DNA of 50,992 nucleotides from SYHX01 sp049317645 (GTDB lineage Bacteria; Bacteroidota; Bacteroidia; UBA7662), in contig JBMOHV010000002.1 of NCBI GenBank assembly GCA_049317645.1, positions 1-50,992 on the forward strand, in the 5' to 3' direction. The position numbers were made by a program, and so were the translations under genes. Below are positions 24,642 through 34,029 of the stretch, in pieces (the stretch's first letter is position 1; each line of letters starts with the position of its first letter). The notes beneath the pieces are model-generated. The model was not told where the DNA came from, ran no database searches, and worked only from the letters and a program-made list of their open reading frames with translations.

Positions 24642-26468
24642 TCAGGAACCATCGGGACTTCGGTCTCCCCTGATTTTGCGTATCCGTTTTCGAGCCTCTG
24701 GTACAAAGGCCGATTCTGGATATTTTAACATTAGTTTTTCGTACAAATCACGGGCTCTTTGGGAATCTCCCAAATGGGTTTCCCACAAGCCACCTCGCCG
24801 AAGGCAGGCATCGTCCGCCCAGACCTCGTCCCCAAAATTCGCCAAGACCGATCCGTAGGCCGAATCGGCTTCGACATAGCGACCCAAGCGCTCCAGCAAG
24901 CTGGCTCTGCGCATGTACAAATCGTCGCCCAAGGTATGGCCCCGCAGCGTGTCTAACAAACTATCAGAGATGGCCAAAGCGCGCTCGTATTCGCGGCGAA
25001 ACACCAGACGATCCAGGAGCGCCAAACCCTGCAGTGGCAAAGTGCTGGTATCCAAATCATAATGGTCGTGAATATTGATTGACCAAGCCATGGCGTCGTT
25101 GGCCATCCGCGTTGTCGTACTCCCCTTGAGCACATCAAATTGGGCCAGCGACCAAGCAAACTCGTGTTCAAAAAACGATAGCCTGGCGTTGCGGAATTTG
25201 GCCTGATGACCCAGAGGCTGGTTGGGAAAATCACGCTCAACCTGGCCGTAAACCAACGCCGCTTCCCAATAAATTTCGTCCAACAAATAAAGATCTCCTA
25301 ACAACAGCTTTAGTTCCCCCAAAGCCTGCGATTCTCCCCCTTGTTGTATAATTTGTTCCAACAAATCCATAGCTTCTTCGTTCCTCCCCAAATCAAAGGC
25401 CAGCAACTCGGCATAGCCCGAAGCAATGCGCAGGCGATTGGCCGAGGGTTGGGGTTGTCCCAGAAGGGCCTGATAGGCCTGGGCCAGGACCGTCATGGAA
25501 TCGCGTTGGATCTGGGGCTCAGCCCGGAGAAGATGGGCGCAGACCCGAAGCTTCTCGGTTTGGGCCTCGAGGCCCATCAGCGTCCCCGCCGCTTGCTCCC
25601 CTACATAGTCCAGCATCGGTAGGCAGGCCTTCCAGTCTTCGTTTTCGATCGCCACCCTGGCCAGGTTCAAGACCCGGCGTCCCTTTTCGCGAAGCCGCAG
25701 ATCCAAAGCGCGGGCGTGGGGGAAGGCCTCGGCAAAATCCTTTTGTTGCACCAAGTACCAAACCAACAATTCCCCCCAAATCCACTCATCAGGGACCTGG
25801 CGTAGTCGCCGGATGAGCGACGTCCGAAGACCATCCATTTCGTCGGCCTCCAGTTTTTGTTGGAGGCTGTATTGAACCGTCTCAAGGGCTTCGGGTTGTG
25901 CCTGCAGATAATCCAGGTAATGCTCGATCATAGCGGCCTTTTGACCTGAACCATAGGCCAAATCAGCCAATTCCATGGCAAAGGCCGCGGGATTCCCCGC
26001 CATAACACGGCCGCGTTGGTAGGTTTTTTCGGCCCATTCGTTCTCAGCACGGACCCGAAAGGCCCCGGCCAAGATCATAATTTGATTGGGTTCCCCGCTG
26101 CATTGGTTAATCAGCCCCTCAAAAAGCCGGACCGCCTCCTCGGTACGGCCCCGCAATCGCATCGCATGGCCCCGATCCACATCGTAATGCACCGATCCCT
26201 TCCAACGGCGCCCCGTCTTGTAAGCCAATTTCTCGGCCTCCTCCCAGGCTTTGCTCTGCAACAAAGAGGCATAACTGTAAGCGTAGGCCGTGGAATACCA
26301 TTCGGGATGGGTCAAAAAAGGCTCCAAAACCCGAAGACAGGACTCCCACTCTTGTTTTTGAAAATGCTGAACCCCGATTTGAATTTCGGCTGGCTGAAGG
26401 CTTTGGGCCTGCAGGGGCTGACCCACCCCCATCAGCAACATCAGGGCACAAATCAAAACGAATTTCAT
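24642..26468 (-). CDS. Tetratricopeptide-repeat protein with signal peptide
   Basis: A 608-residue exported, almost all-helical protein. Residues 1-21 form a signal peptide (ALMLLMGVGQPLQAQ, cut after AQ). The rest is built of helix pairs with TPR spacing, for example the final repeat ERLGRYVEADSAYGSVLANFGDEVWADDACLRRG and the tail YEKLMLKYPESAFVPEARKRIR, which resembles Outer-membrane-assembly-type TPRs. It probably acts in the periplasm as a protein-binding scaffold. The frame runs upstream to 26891, but that part is the antisense of radA; ATG 26468 starts the signal peptide. It is divergent from radA, with 55 bases between the two starts. Partners unknown. Confidence 0.84.
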   Translation of the reverse strand: MKFVLICALMLLMGVGQPLQAQSLQPAEIQIGVQHFQKQEWESCLRVLEPFLTHPEWYSTAYAYSYASLLQSKAWEEAEKLAYKTGRRWKGSVHYDVDRGHAMRLRGRTEEAVRLFEGLINQCSGEPNQIMILAGAFRVRAENEWAEKTYQRGRVMAGNPAAFAMELADLAYGSGQKAAMIEHYLDYLQAQPEALETVQYSLQQKLEADEMDGLRTSLIRRLRQVPDEWIWGELLVWYLVQQKDFAEAFPHARALDLRLREKGRRVLNLARVAIENEDWKACLPMLDYVGEQAAGTLMGLEAQTEKLRVCAHLLRAEPQIQRDSMTVLAQAYQALLGQPQPSANRLRIASGYAELLAFDLGRNEEAMDLLEQIIQQGGESQALGELKLLLGDLYLLDEIYWEAALVYGQVERDFPNQPLGHQAKFRNARLSFFEHEFAWSLAQFDVLKGSTTTRMANDAMAWSINIHDHYDLDTSTLPLQGLALLDRLVFRREYERALAISDSLLDTLRGHTLGDDLYMRRASLLERLGRYVEADSAYGSVLANFGDEVWADDACLRRGGLWETHLGDSQRARDLYEKLMLKYPESAFVPEARKRIRKIRGDRSPDGS

Positions 26469-26523
26469 CCATGCAATGATAAAGCAAGGGGACGCATGCG
26501 GGATGGTGTAATTTCGTGTCTTC

Positions 26524-27951
26524 ATGGCCAAAACCAAACGCAGTTTTCGTTGCCGGGATTGTGGAGTCCACACCCCCCAATGGTCCGGGCAATGCCCATC
26601 CTGCCAGACCTGGAACACCCTGGTTGAAAGTTTGGAGCCAGGCCAGGCCCAACCCAAGGCGGACCGCCGCAAAGCTTCCGGGGATTTAATCCACGGCCAA
26701 GGAGAGGTACAGGCCATCGACCAAATCGTTTTGGAAGAGCAATGGCGCATTCCGGTGCCTGACGGGGAATTGCACCGGGTTTTGGGGGGTGGCTTGGTCC
26801 CCGGGGGCCTCTGTTTGCTGGGCGGTGAACCCGGTATCGGCAAATCCACCTTGCTGCTCCAATTGGCTTTGCGCCTCACCAATCTGACCACCCTCTATGT
26901 CTCCGGCGAAGAAAGCCGGCAACAAATTCGTCTCCGGGCCGAAAGGCTGGGGGCCCTGCACTCCCGCTGTTTGTTGTTATGCGAAACCGAAACGACCGCC
27001 ATTTTTCGTGCCATTGAAGAAACCAAGCCCCAATTGATTTTGGTAGATTCGGTCCAAACACTCTTTCAACAAGAATTGGACTCGTCCCCGGGAACCGTAG
27101 CCCAAATTCGGCACGTAGCGGGAGAATTCATGCAATACGCTAAGCAAAACCATGTACCCGTTATCCTTGTCGGGCATGTCACCAAGGACGGCAACCTCGC
27201 AGGACCCAAAGTCCTGGAACACCTGGTAGACACGGTGTTACAATTTGAAGGCGACCGTCATCAATCCTACCGCCTGTTGCGCAGCCTCAAAAACCGATTT
27301 GGTGCCACCCACGAATTGGGGATTTATCAGATGGATGGCGATGGTTTGAAAGAGGTGCTGAATCCATCCGATCTGCTGATGAGTCGGCATTGGCAAAACC
27401 GTTCGGGTATAGCGATTGGCAATACCCGCGAAGGCAACCGCTCCCTCATGGTCGAAGTTCAGGCCCTGGTTTCACCGTCCAATTTTGGCCAGTCCCAACG
27501 CAACAGCACGGGCTTTGAACACAAACGTCTCCAAATGCTGATCGCCGTCCTCCAAAAACGATGCCGACTGCCTTTGTCCCAACACGATATTTTTTTGAAC
27601 CTGGCCGGCGGTCTCGAAACTTCCGACCCGGCACTGGACTTTGCAGTCTGCGCCGCCCTGGTGTCCTCGCTCTTGGATTTGCCTCTGTCCAACCGCTGTG
27701 CCTTCATCGCCGAAATCGGATTGGGAGGAGAGTTACGGCCCGTTTCGGGCATGGATGCTCGCCTGGCCGAGGCCCGCAAGTTGGGTTTTGACAAAGTCGT
27801 CCTTTCCTCCCACCAAGGCATCGAGGCCGGTATCCTCCCCGGTGGACGCAAAACCAAAGGCCTGCGTATTTTGCCCATGGATTTTATCAGCGACTGGACC
27901 CAGACCCTACGAAACCATAACAACGAACCAACCGAAACGAACCATGCTTAG
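26524..27951 (+). CDS. radA: DNA repair protein RadA (Sms)
   Basis: A 475-residue RecA-like ATPase and DnaB-type helicase that extends D-loops in recombinational repair. In order: a C4 zinc finger (C10, C13, C24, C27), Walker A GEPGIGKST at about 101-109, Walker B LILVDSVQTL, the RadA-specific KNRFG motif at 256-260, and a C-terminal Lon-protease-like domain (FLNLAGGLETSDPALDFAV onward) that lacks protease function in this family. Length and order are complete. It begins a compact set: hflX overlaps its end by 8 bases. A near-consensus -7 box (TAATTTCG, 26509-26516) lies just 7 bases before the ATG. Confidence 0.96.
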   Translation: MAKTKRSFRCRDCGVHTPQWSGQCPSCQTWNTLVESLEPGQAQPKADRRKASGDLIHGQGEVQAIDQIVLEEQWRIPVPDGELHRVLGGGLVPGGLCLLGGEPGIGKSTLLLQLALRLTNLTTLYVSGEESRQQIRLRAERLGALHSRCLLLCETETTAIFRAIEETKPQLILVDSVQTLFQQELDSSPGTVAQIRHVAGEFMQYAKQNHVPVILVGHVTKDGNLAGPKVLEHLVDTVLQFEGDRHQSYRLLRSLKNRFGATHELGIYQMDGDGLKEVLNPSDLLMSRHWQNRSGIAIGNTREGNRSLMVEVQALVSPSNFGQSQRNSTGFEHKRLQMLIAVLQKRCRLPLSQHDIFLNLAGGLETSDPALDFAVCAALVSSLLDLPLSNRCAFIAEIGLGGELRPVSGMDARLAEARKLGFDKVVLSSHQGIEAGILPGGRKTKGLRILPMDFISDWTQTLRNHNNEPTETNHA

Positions 27952-29080
27952 TCCCGTTACCGGAACCAAGGAGCGGGCCATCCTGGTGGGGGTGATTACC
28001 CCCCAACAACCCGAAAACCAAACCTCCGAGTACCTCGACGAATTGGAGTTTTTGAGCGAAACAGCTGGAGCAATCGTCTGCGCACGCTTTACCCAACGCT
28101 TGGCCCACCCGGATCCCCGAAGCTATGTGGGCAGCGGCAAACTCCGGGAGATGGTGGACTATGCCAACCAAGAAGGTTTGGACCTGGTGGTTTTTGACGA
28201 TGAACTCAGCGCGGGCCAACTCCGTAACATCGAAAAAGCCTTTAACCCGGACCCCCTGGAGGCTTCCATCAAGGTCCTGGATCGCAGCACTTTGATTCTG
28301 GATATTTTTGCGGCGAGGGCCCGAAGTTCCCAAAGCCGATTGCAAGTTGAATTGGCTCAACACGAATATCTATTGCCCCGATTAACCCGGATGTGGACCC
28401 ACCTTTCCAAGCAAAAAGGAGGGATCGGTATGAAAGGCCCCGGTGAAAAGGAAATCGAAACCGACCGTCGGATCATTCGAAACCGAATCACCCTCTTGAA
28501 AATCAAGCTTCAGGAGATCGACCGCCAAAACCAAACCCAACGCAAGAACCGCCAAACCCAGTACCGGGTGGCCTTGGTCGGTTACACCAATGTTGGCAAA
28601 TCCAGCCTGCTGAATCGACTGACCAAAAGCGAAGTATTTGCCGAAAATAAATTGTTTGCAACCCTGGACACCACCGTCCGCAAATGGGTCTTGGATAGCC
28701 AGCCTTTGTTGTTATCCGATACGGTCGGGTTTATTCGCAAACTACCCCATCACCTGGTGGAATCCTTCAAAAGCACCTTGGACGAAGCGCGCGAAGCGGA
28801 TTTGCTCCTCCACGTGATCGATGCCTCGCATCCGGGCTTTGAATCCCAAATCCAGGTGGTGGATCAAACGTTGGTGGACCTTGGCATCTCCGGGACCCCT
28901 ATCATCCGGGTTTATAACAAAACCGACGCCCTGCAACTGGAGCCCGAGGAAATGAATTCCTTTGAACGTAGCCACTGTGCCCGGCATCCCTTATCTGTTT
29001 TTATATCGGTCAAAACAGGGGCGGGCTTGGATGAACTGCGCGGCATGGTCCGCCAGCAGGCTCACGAAATTTTTTCGTAA
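27944..29080 (+). CDS. hflX: GTPase HflX
   Basis: A 378-residue ribosome-associated GTPase, involved in rescue and splitting of stalled ribosomes in studied species. The N-terminal Gly-rich domain includes DPRSYVGSGKLREM; a helical linker with KGGIGMKGPGEKEIETDRR follows. The G domain has G1 GYTNVGKSS (213-221), G3 DTVGF (259-263) and G4 NKTD. The frame is open upstream because it overlaps radA in another phase. ATG 27944 gives the family start and overlaps radA by 8 bases. The stop shares one base with the next ATG (TAATG), so translation is likely coupled to anmK. Confidence 0.95.
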   Translation: MLSPVTGTKERAILVGVITPQQPENQTSEYLDELEFLSETAGAIVCARFTQRLAHPDPRSYVGSGKLREMVDYANQEGLDLVVFDDELSAGQLRNIEKAFNPDPLEASIKVLDRSTLILDIFAARARSSQSRLQVELAQHEYLLPRLTRMWTHLSKQKGGIGMKGPGEKEIETDRRIIRNRITLLKIKLQEIDRQNQTQRKNRQTQYRVALVGYTNVGKSSLLNRLTKSEVFAENKLFATLDTTVRKWVLDSQPLLLSDTVGFIRKLPHHLVESFKSTLDEAREADLLLHVIDASHPGFESQIQVVDQTLVDLGISGTPIIRVYNKTDALQLEPEEMNSFERSHCARHPLSVFISVKTGAGLDELRGMVRQQAHEIFS

Positions 29081-30225
29081 TGCGCTTGGCGGCTCACCTT
29101 CCTACAGAAGCCATGTTTGGCAACCTGCAGGCCGGAGAGGCGGTGGTCCTAGGGCTCATGTCGGGTTCCTCCTTGGACGGGGTGGACCTTTGTCTGGCGC
29201 GATTTGGCTACGGACCAAAGCGACCTTGGTCCTACGAAATTCTAAAAAGTCGCACCGTTCCTTACGATGAGACCCTCCAAGAACGACTTCGTCGGGCCCC
29301 CATGGCCCCCCGCCAGGAGCTTCTGGACCTGGACGTGGACTTGGGGCGTTGGTGGGCCCATGAAATCAACCGCCTGCTTCAGGATCGCTCTGGGTTCGGG
29401 CCCCACGATGCGCCTTTGCTCCTGGCTAGCCACGGACATACCATTGATCATCGTCCGGATCGGGGTTATACCTATCAAATCGGGAATCCGGCCTGGTTGC
29501 ATGCCCTGACCGGCCTGCCCGTAATTCATGATTTTCGGAGCGCCGATGTCGCCCTGGGTGGCCAAGGCGCGCCCCTGGTACCGATGGGCGATGCCCTCCT
29601 CTTTGGGGACTACAACGCCTGCCTGAACCTAGGAGGAATCGCCAACCTTTCTTGGGAAGAACAAGGTCTTCGCAAGGCCTTTGATATCGCTTTTTGCAAT
29701 ACCGCCCTCAATCGTTTTGCTCAGAGGGTCGGTCTGTCCATGGACCGGGATGGGGTGCTTTCCCAAAAAGGCCGCTTAATTCCCGAACTCCTAAGCACCT
29801 GGGATGCAGCTCCTTGGTACCAACAAACGGGGGCTCGAAGCCTAGACACCGCGACCTTCGAAGAGCAATTTGAACCGCCCACCCTGCAGCAGGCCTACCT
29901 TCCCGAAGATTTGTGTTATACCTGGTGCATTCATTGGGCAGGGGTTACCGCCAAAGCCCTAGTAGCTTGCAACGAAAGCTCTCATAACACCGGTCGCGGT
30001 CGTGTTCTCGTCAGCGGTGGGGGGGCCGCCCACCCCATGCTTTTGCGTTGCCTCTCCGAACGAACCACGATGGAAATCGTGGTCGCCGAGCCTGAACTCC
30101 GGGATTTCAAGGAAGCCTTGGTCTTTGGGCTTTTGGGGCTTTTGCATCAACTGGGTTTGCCCAATGTGCTTGGTTCGGGAACCGGATGCCCCTACAACCA
30201 CCGGTCTGGGTCCAGGCTGGGCTAA
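29080..30225 (+). CDS. anmK: Anhydro-N-acetylmuramic acid kinase AnmK
   Basis: A 381-residue sugar kinase that opens and phosphorylates 1,6-anhydro-MurNAc from cell-wall turnover to MurNAc-6-phosphate. Seen blocks: VLGLMSGSSLDGVDLCLARF (ATP-binding start), LLASHGHTIDHRPDRGYTYQIG, NLGGIANLSW, FDIAFCNTALN and SGGGAAHPMLL. Length fits the family. ATG 29080 overlaps the hflX stop; an alternative at MFGNL (29113) would start closer to the conserved region. No murQ etherase gene lies in the window. The epimerase gene begins 9 bases later, so the four genes from radA on look like one unit. Confidence 0.93.
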   Translation: MRLAAHLPTEAMFGNLQAGEAVVLGLMSGSSLDGVDLCLARFGYGPKRPWSYEILKSRTVPYDETLQERLRRAPMAPRQELLDLDVDLGRWWAHEINRLLQDRSGFGPHDAPLLLASHGHTIDHRPDRGYTYQIGNPAWLHALTGLPVIHDFRSADVALGGQGAPLVPMGDALLFGDYNACLNLGGIANLSWEEQGLRKAFDIAFCNTALNRFAQRVGLSMDRDGVLSQKGRLIPELLSTWDAAPWYQQTGARSLDTATFEEQFEPPTLQQAYLPEDLCYTWCIHWAGVTAKALVACNESSHNTGRGRVLVSGGGAAHPMLLRCLSERTTMEIVVAEPELRDFKEALVFGLLGLLHQLGLPNVLGSGTGCPYNHRSGSRLG

Positions 30226-30234
30226 TTTTGGGCC

Positions 30235-31338
30235 ATGCAACTGGATTCCTCTCCCCCTGCCACCACAAGCAGACCCGTTTGGGTCGTCACCGGTGCCACC
30301 GGCCTGGTCGGCGAAAACCTGCTCACCGCTTTGGACGAAAGCCTGAATTCCAAAGCCCCCGCATCCAAGCCTTTGTTAAGGGCTTCCTATCGCAACCCTG
30401 CTCGGATTGGCAGCCAAGGCGTGCTTCCAAAAAGCCTGAGTCCAAGGCATACCGAAGGGCAAGCCCATGGCCGAGACTATTCTTCGTTCGGGGTGGAATG
30501 GCAATCCTGCGACCTGAACGACTGGAACAGCCTGAACGATTTGGTTCAGGGAGCCGAGGTGGTTTTTCACTGCGCCGCCCTGGTTTCGTACGATCCAAGG
30601 GATGCGGAGCTGCTTTTTGAACAAAACACCCGCATGACCGGGCAATTGGTGGACGCCTGTCTATCGGCCGGGGTGCGACGGCTGGTCCATGTGAGCTCCA
30701 TTGCGGCCTTGGGCCCTTCGCGTAACGGAGAAACCATTCACGAAAACACCCCCTGGGACGAGAAGGGAGCCTCCTCCGTTTATGCCCGTTCCAAATTCGA
30801 GGCCGAGCTGGAAATTTGGCGAGGCCAAGAAGAAGGGCTTGAGGTCATCGTAGTGAATCCTTCGGTCATCCTGGGGCCCGGCGCCTTTGATGCCGGCAGC
30901 AACCAAATGTTTCGCCAGGTCGATCGCGGCCTCTTGTTCTATCCGCCCGGCTCGCTGGGGGTCGTGGATGTCCGCGATGTGGCCAGGGCCTGCATTGATT
31001 TGAATGAACAGAATGTTTTGGGACAACGCTTTTTGTTAAACGGCGCCAACCTCACCTTCCAAGAACTTTTTGGAGAAATCGCGCGGATCATGGGACGAAA
31101 AGCTCCGGCACTTTCGCCGCCCTATGCCTTGGCCAGGCTGGGGGCCTTGATTCAACAAATCATCAAGCAATGGACAGGGGGGCGCAATTACCTCAGCGCT
31201 GAAACCGTCCGGGCTGCCTATACACGCAAGCGCTACGATGGATCGGCGGTCCTCAAAGCCTTACCGGGTTTTGAATACACGACTTGGGAAAAAACAATGC
31301 AGGACGGCGTCTACCATTACCGCCAAAAATCGGTCTAA
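30235..31338 (+). CDS. NAD-dependent epimerase/dehydratase family protein (extended SDR)
   Basis: A 367-residue Rossmann-fold protein. The dinucleotide site VTGATGLVGENLL is near residue 18, followed by VVFHCAALVSYDPRD. The active-site pair is YARSKFEAE, with the upstream Ser in RLVHVSSIAALG. The substrate part has VVNPSVILGPGAF. It is most like the large group of uncharacterised extended SDRs related to dihydroflavonol-4-reductases and 3-beta-HSD-like enzymes; the substrate cannot be stated. About 55 residues between the first and second strands (35-90) are longer and more polar than usual. Probably co-transcribed with anmK. Confidence 0.84.
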   Translation: MQLDSSPPATTSRPVWVVTGATGLVGENLLTALDESLNSKAPASKPLLRASYRNPARIGSQGVLPKSLSPRHTEGQAHGRDYSSFGVEWQSCDLNDWNSLNDLVQGAEVVFHCAALVSYDPRDAELLFEQNTRMTGQLVDACLSAGVRRLVHVSSIAALGPSRNGETIHENTPWDEKGASSVYARSKFEAELEIWRGQEEGLEVIVVNPSVILGPGAFDAGSNQMFRQVDRGLLFYPPGSLGVVDVRDVARACIDLNEQNVLGQRFLLNGANLTFQELFGEIARIMGRKAPALSPPYALARLGALIQQIIKQWTGGRNYLSAETVRAAYTRKRYDGSAVLKALPGFEYTTWEKTMQDGVYHYRQKSV

Positions 31339-31345
31339 GCCCTCC

Positions 31346-31504
31346 TTAATCCAGGCCCACCATGCGGCCTAAGCCATAAAAAACGGCCAACCAAACCAAG
31401 CCTTTGATCAAAAAAAACAGAAAGCCGGCCCAGCCTAATCTCTGAAGCCACCTGCGGCCTTTGGAGGGTGGGGGTGGGGTGGGGTGGGGAGAATTGGAGT
31501 CCAT
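31346..31504 (-). CDS. Small membrane protein, 52 residues
   Basis: A short ORF starting at ATG 31504: a Pro-rich cytoplasmic start (HPTPPPPSKGRR), then one long hydrophobic stretch (about residues 21-46, GWAGFLFFLIKGLVWLAVF), ending GRMVGLD. Similar tiny proteins with a FFLIKGLxWL core occur in this phylum, but I know of no function. It lies 25 bases downstream of the LolC/E-type permease on the same strand and may be its last operon member. The frame is also open further upstream to 31576, but that part overlaps the permease. The composition supports a real gene, though size limits certainty. Confidence 0.6.
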   Translation of the reverse strand: MDSNSPHPTPPPPSKGRRWLQRLGWAGFLFFLIKGLVWLAVFYGLGRMVGLD

Positions 31505-31529
31505 GGCGGTAGGGCTGGGTGCGGTTCGG

Positions 31530-32807
31530 CTATCCTTGACGGGTCCAAGCGGCACGCCGCGCCGGAAGCCATGCAAAAATAGCGCCTACAACGAGGACGC
31601 CCAAGAAAACCAGCAAAGCATCGGTCCAGCGCAGGTCAACCGGATAAGGCATAGGAGTCACACCGCTTTGGCCCGGAAAGGTGACCAGCGCAAAGTGTTC
31701 TTGAAGCAAGCAGAGAAAAGCCCCTGCCGCTAGACCCACCAAAGCCCCTGCCGTAACAATACCCATACCGGCCAACCAAAAAACCTGAACCACCGACGAA
31801 GGCCTGGCCCCTAGAACTCCGAGGATTTCAATGTCTTTGCGCTTTTGGAGCATCAACATGCTGAGGGATCCCACCAAATTCAGGGAAGCCAAACCAACGA
31901 TAAATAACAAAAAAACAAAGGTCCACCACTTCTCTGCCGCAAAGATTTTGAGCAGGGCCGATTCCTGCTGCAAACGATTCTGCAAACGCAAACGATTCGG
32001 AATCGGAGCCGATGCCAGCACGCGATTTAGGTCTTGTTGAACGCGATCAGGATCCACGCCCGGTTGGGTAACTATTTCAAGAGCACTGGCAAAACGATCC
32101 TCAACGCCCATCCGGGAACGCAGGCTATCGAGGTCGGTCAAGACCATTTCTTGGTTGACTTCCGGCTGAAAATCAAAGAGGCCCTCCACCAACAAAGGGA
32201 CTTCCACAAAAGCTTGTTCGGCGGATAAGGCCTGAATCTTGGCCCCTTGCCGCGGAACATAGATCAACAAGGGAGGCGCCTGTGGGCCTACTTCCAGGGC
32301 CAAACGCTCCGCCAGGCCCACGCCCACCAAGGCCCATGGACGACCTACCAAACCGGAGGTCCATCCGGCGGTGGGCTGTTCGGGCCAAACCAAGGCGTCA
32401 TGGGTCGGAATGACCTCAAAATAGGCCCGGTCCACCCCTTTGATCCAGACCAAAGCTTCTTTGGTCCCGACCCGGAGCAAGGCGTTGGTCTGCAAGGTGG
32501 CCGAAACGGCGCGAACCCCTTCCACCTTTTGAATCAACGGAATCCAGGCCTGCGCATCCAATTGCATCCCCCGCTCCGGACTGGCCTTGAACGTGGGGTT
32601 GAAGCGGTTGTACATGCCCAGGGTTAGTTCCTCCAATCCGTTATAAACCGACAAAACGAGAATCAACGCTGCGGTCCCCAAGCCCAACCCTACCAAGGAA
32701 ACCACCGAAATCCATTGGCTAAAATGCCATCCACCACGGGTTGGTCGGTTCCACCGCAGGTATCGTCCGGCCATCAGCCAGGTCCAAAAAGGAATTCGGC
32801 GATTCAT
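31530..32807 (-). CDS. LolC/LolE-type ABC transporter permease (FtsX-like)
   Basis: A 425-residue permease with the four-helix MacB/FtsX layout. TM1 is near residue 28-50 (ISVVSLVGLGLGTAALILVL), followed by VYNGLEELTLGMYNRFNP, a large periplasmic domain (about 60-285), then three helices: WWTFVFLLFIVGLASLNLVG, VQVFWLAGMGIVTAGALVG and ALLVFLGVLVVGAIFAWLP. LolC/E moves lipoproteins from the inner membrane toward the outer membrane with LolD; no lolD gene is next to it here. ATG 32807 overlaps the methyltransferase stop as ATGA, so the two are translationally coupled. General export of another substrate is possible. Confidence 0.86.
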   Translation of the reverse strand: MNRRIPFWTWLMAGRYLRWNRPTRGGWHFSQWISVVSLVGLGLGTAALILVLSVYNGLEELTLGMYNRFNPTFKASPERGMQLDAQAWIPLIQKVEGVRAVSATLQTNALLRVGTKEALVWIKGVDRAYFEVIPTHDALVWPEQPTAGWTSGLVGRPWALVGVGLAERLALEVGPQAPPLLIYVPRQGAKIQALSAEQAFVEVPLLVEGLFDFQPEVNQEMVLTDLDSLRSRMGVEDRFASALEIVTQPGVDPDRVQQDLNRVLASAPIPNRLRLQNRLQQESALLKIFAAEKWWTFVFLLFIVGLASLNLVGSLSMLMLQKRKDIEILGVLGARPSSVVQVFWLAGMGIVTAGALVGLAAGAFLCLLQEHFALVTFPGQSGVTPMPYPVDLRWTDALLVFLGVLVVGAIFAWLPARRAAWTRQG

Positions 32808-33616
32808 GGTCTGCTGGCACGGACCACCAATTCCGAACCCTGCCAATGGGCAAAGACCACATCCAGCAAATTCAGCAAGAGAATCAGGGGATAGGTTAAC
32901 ACAAAATAAAGGGGCAGCACGGCCATCCAGAGTCCGGATTTTTTTAACAAATATTTGGGCAAACGAATGCCCAGCCTGGTGGAGAGACGACCGCTGTAAC
33001 CGTACGCGTAGTGGGCCCTGATCCGGGTGTATCCAATTTCTTTGAGGGTTTTTTTGAGGCTCAAGGCATTGTAGCGATGGGCCAGGCCTTGATTTCCTAA
33101 CAATTTATTGGTAAAATTAGGCTCCACCGTTAGGGCCTTGTCGGATTGAACCGCTAACAAAAGCGTACCCTCCGGTCGCAGGGAATCAAAAAAATTGGTC
33201 AACACCAAACGATCGTTGGGCAAGTACTCCAAGACATTGACAGCCAATACCAAATCAAAGCAATCGGGTTCACGATAGGTCTCCAGGTTGGCGGTTTTGA
33301 AGAAGACTCGGTGCTTGCCTCTTTCCAAAAAATACCGATTGCATTCGGCCACTTCGGAGGCTTCGCGGTCCAGGGCGCAGATATTCCAGCCCGGAAAGCG
33401 ACTGCTCATAAAATGCTCGTACTGTCCCATCCCGGCCCCGGCATCCAGGACATGGAGGTTGCGTTGGGACTGGTTCAAGGCCAGACCCCAGAGTTCTTTG
33501 CGAATATGCCAAAAACTGACGACCAAGGCTTCGGTGAGCGTATAAAAGAGGGTTCGGAACCCCGGCCTTTCGTGCAGAAATTGTCGTAAGGCTTGCCTGA
33601 ATTCGGATTGTTGCAT
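32804..33616 (-). CDS. Class I SAM-dependent methyltransferase
   Basis: A 270-residue protein. The SAM-binding motif I is HVLDAGAGMGQYEHF near residue 55. Motif II is the acidic end of strand two, ICALDREASEV, and the post-motif is FDLVLAVNVLEYLPND. The N terminus is helical. The C terminus has a hydrophobic stretch (about 230-258, LPLYFVLTYPLILLLNLLDVV) that suggests membrane attachment. The substrate is unknown; a lipid or lipid-linked glycan would fit the membrane tail but is only inferred. It lies 30 bases after rbfA on the same strand and overlaps the LolC/E-type gene by 4 bases. Confidence 0.84.
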   Translation of the reverse strand: MQQSEFRQALRQFLHERPGFRTLFYTLTEALVVSFWHIRKELWGLALNQSQRNLHVLDAGAGMGQYEHFMSSRFPGWNICALDREASEVAECNRYFLERGKHRVFFKTANLETYREPDCFDLVLAVNVLEYLPNDRLVLTNFFDSLRPEGTLLLAVQSDKALTVEPNFTNKLLGNQGLAHRYNALSLKKTLKEIGYTRIRAHYAYGYSGRLSTRLGIRLPKYLLKKSGLWMAVLPLYFVLTYPLILLLNLLDVVFAHWQGSELVVRASRP

Positions 33617-33646
33617 GGCCTAAGGGCAAACCCCGTCGTCTTTGGT

Positions 33647-33997
33647 TTATTGTTGCAACAAACGCTCGATCCGCTCTGCATAATCCAGGGAATCGTCCAA
33701 GTAGAATTCCATATCGGGGACCACCCGCAATTGATTACGGACCCGCAGGCCCAGTTCCTTGCGCAGGCCTGGTTTGGCCTGCCTTATCTTTTCGATCATG
33801 GCTTCCTGAGCCTGGGCATCGCCGATCCCGTAAACCGATAGGTAAACCCTGCACAGGGACAAATCGGCTGTGACCCGGACACGGGTGATGCTGACCAAGG
33901 CCGGGCGGGTCAGTTCCTGAAATTTGAGGCGCAAAACCTGTGCTAATTCCTCTTGTACCAGTCCCGATACTTTTAGCTGCCGCTTACCCTGCTCCAT
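33647..33997 (-). CDS. rbfA: Ribosome-binding factor RbfA
   Basis: A 116-residue KH-like protein of normal length for the family. The N-terminal block RQLKVSGLVQEELAQVLRL and the middle ITRVRVTADLSLCRVYLSV are typical; the end LRVVPDMEFYLDDSLDYAERIERLL matches the RbfA C-terminal signature. It binds the immature 30S subunit and helps 16S rRNA maturation. It starts 32 bases from the divergent thioesterase gene and probably heads the rbfA-methyltransferase-LolC/E-type permease set. Confidence 0.94.
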   Translation of the reverse strand: MEQGKRQLKVSGLVQEELAQVLRLKFQELTRPALVSITRVRVTADLSLCRVYLSVYGIGDAQAQEAMIEKIRQAKPGLRKELGLRVRNQLRVVPDMEFYLDDSLDYAERIERLLQQ

Positions 33998-34029
33998 GGG
34001 GGTAAATTTAGGCCGAATTTTCTTTGCGT

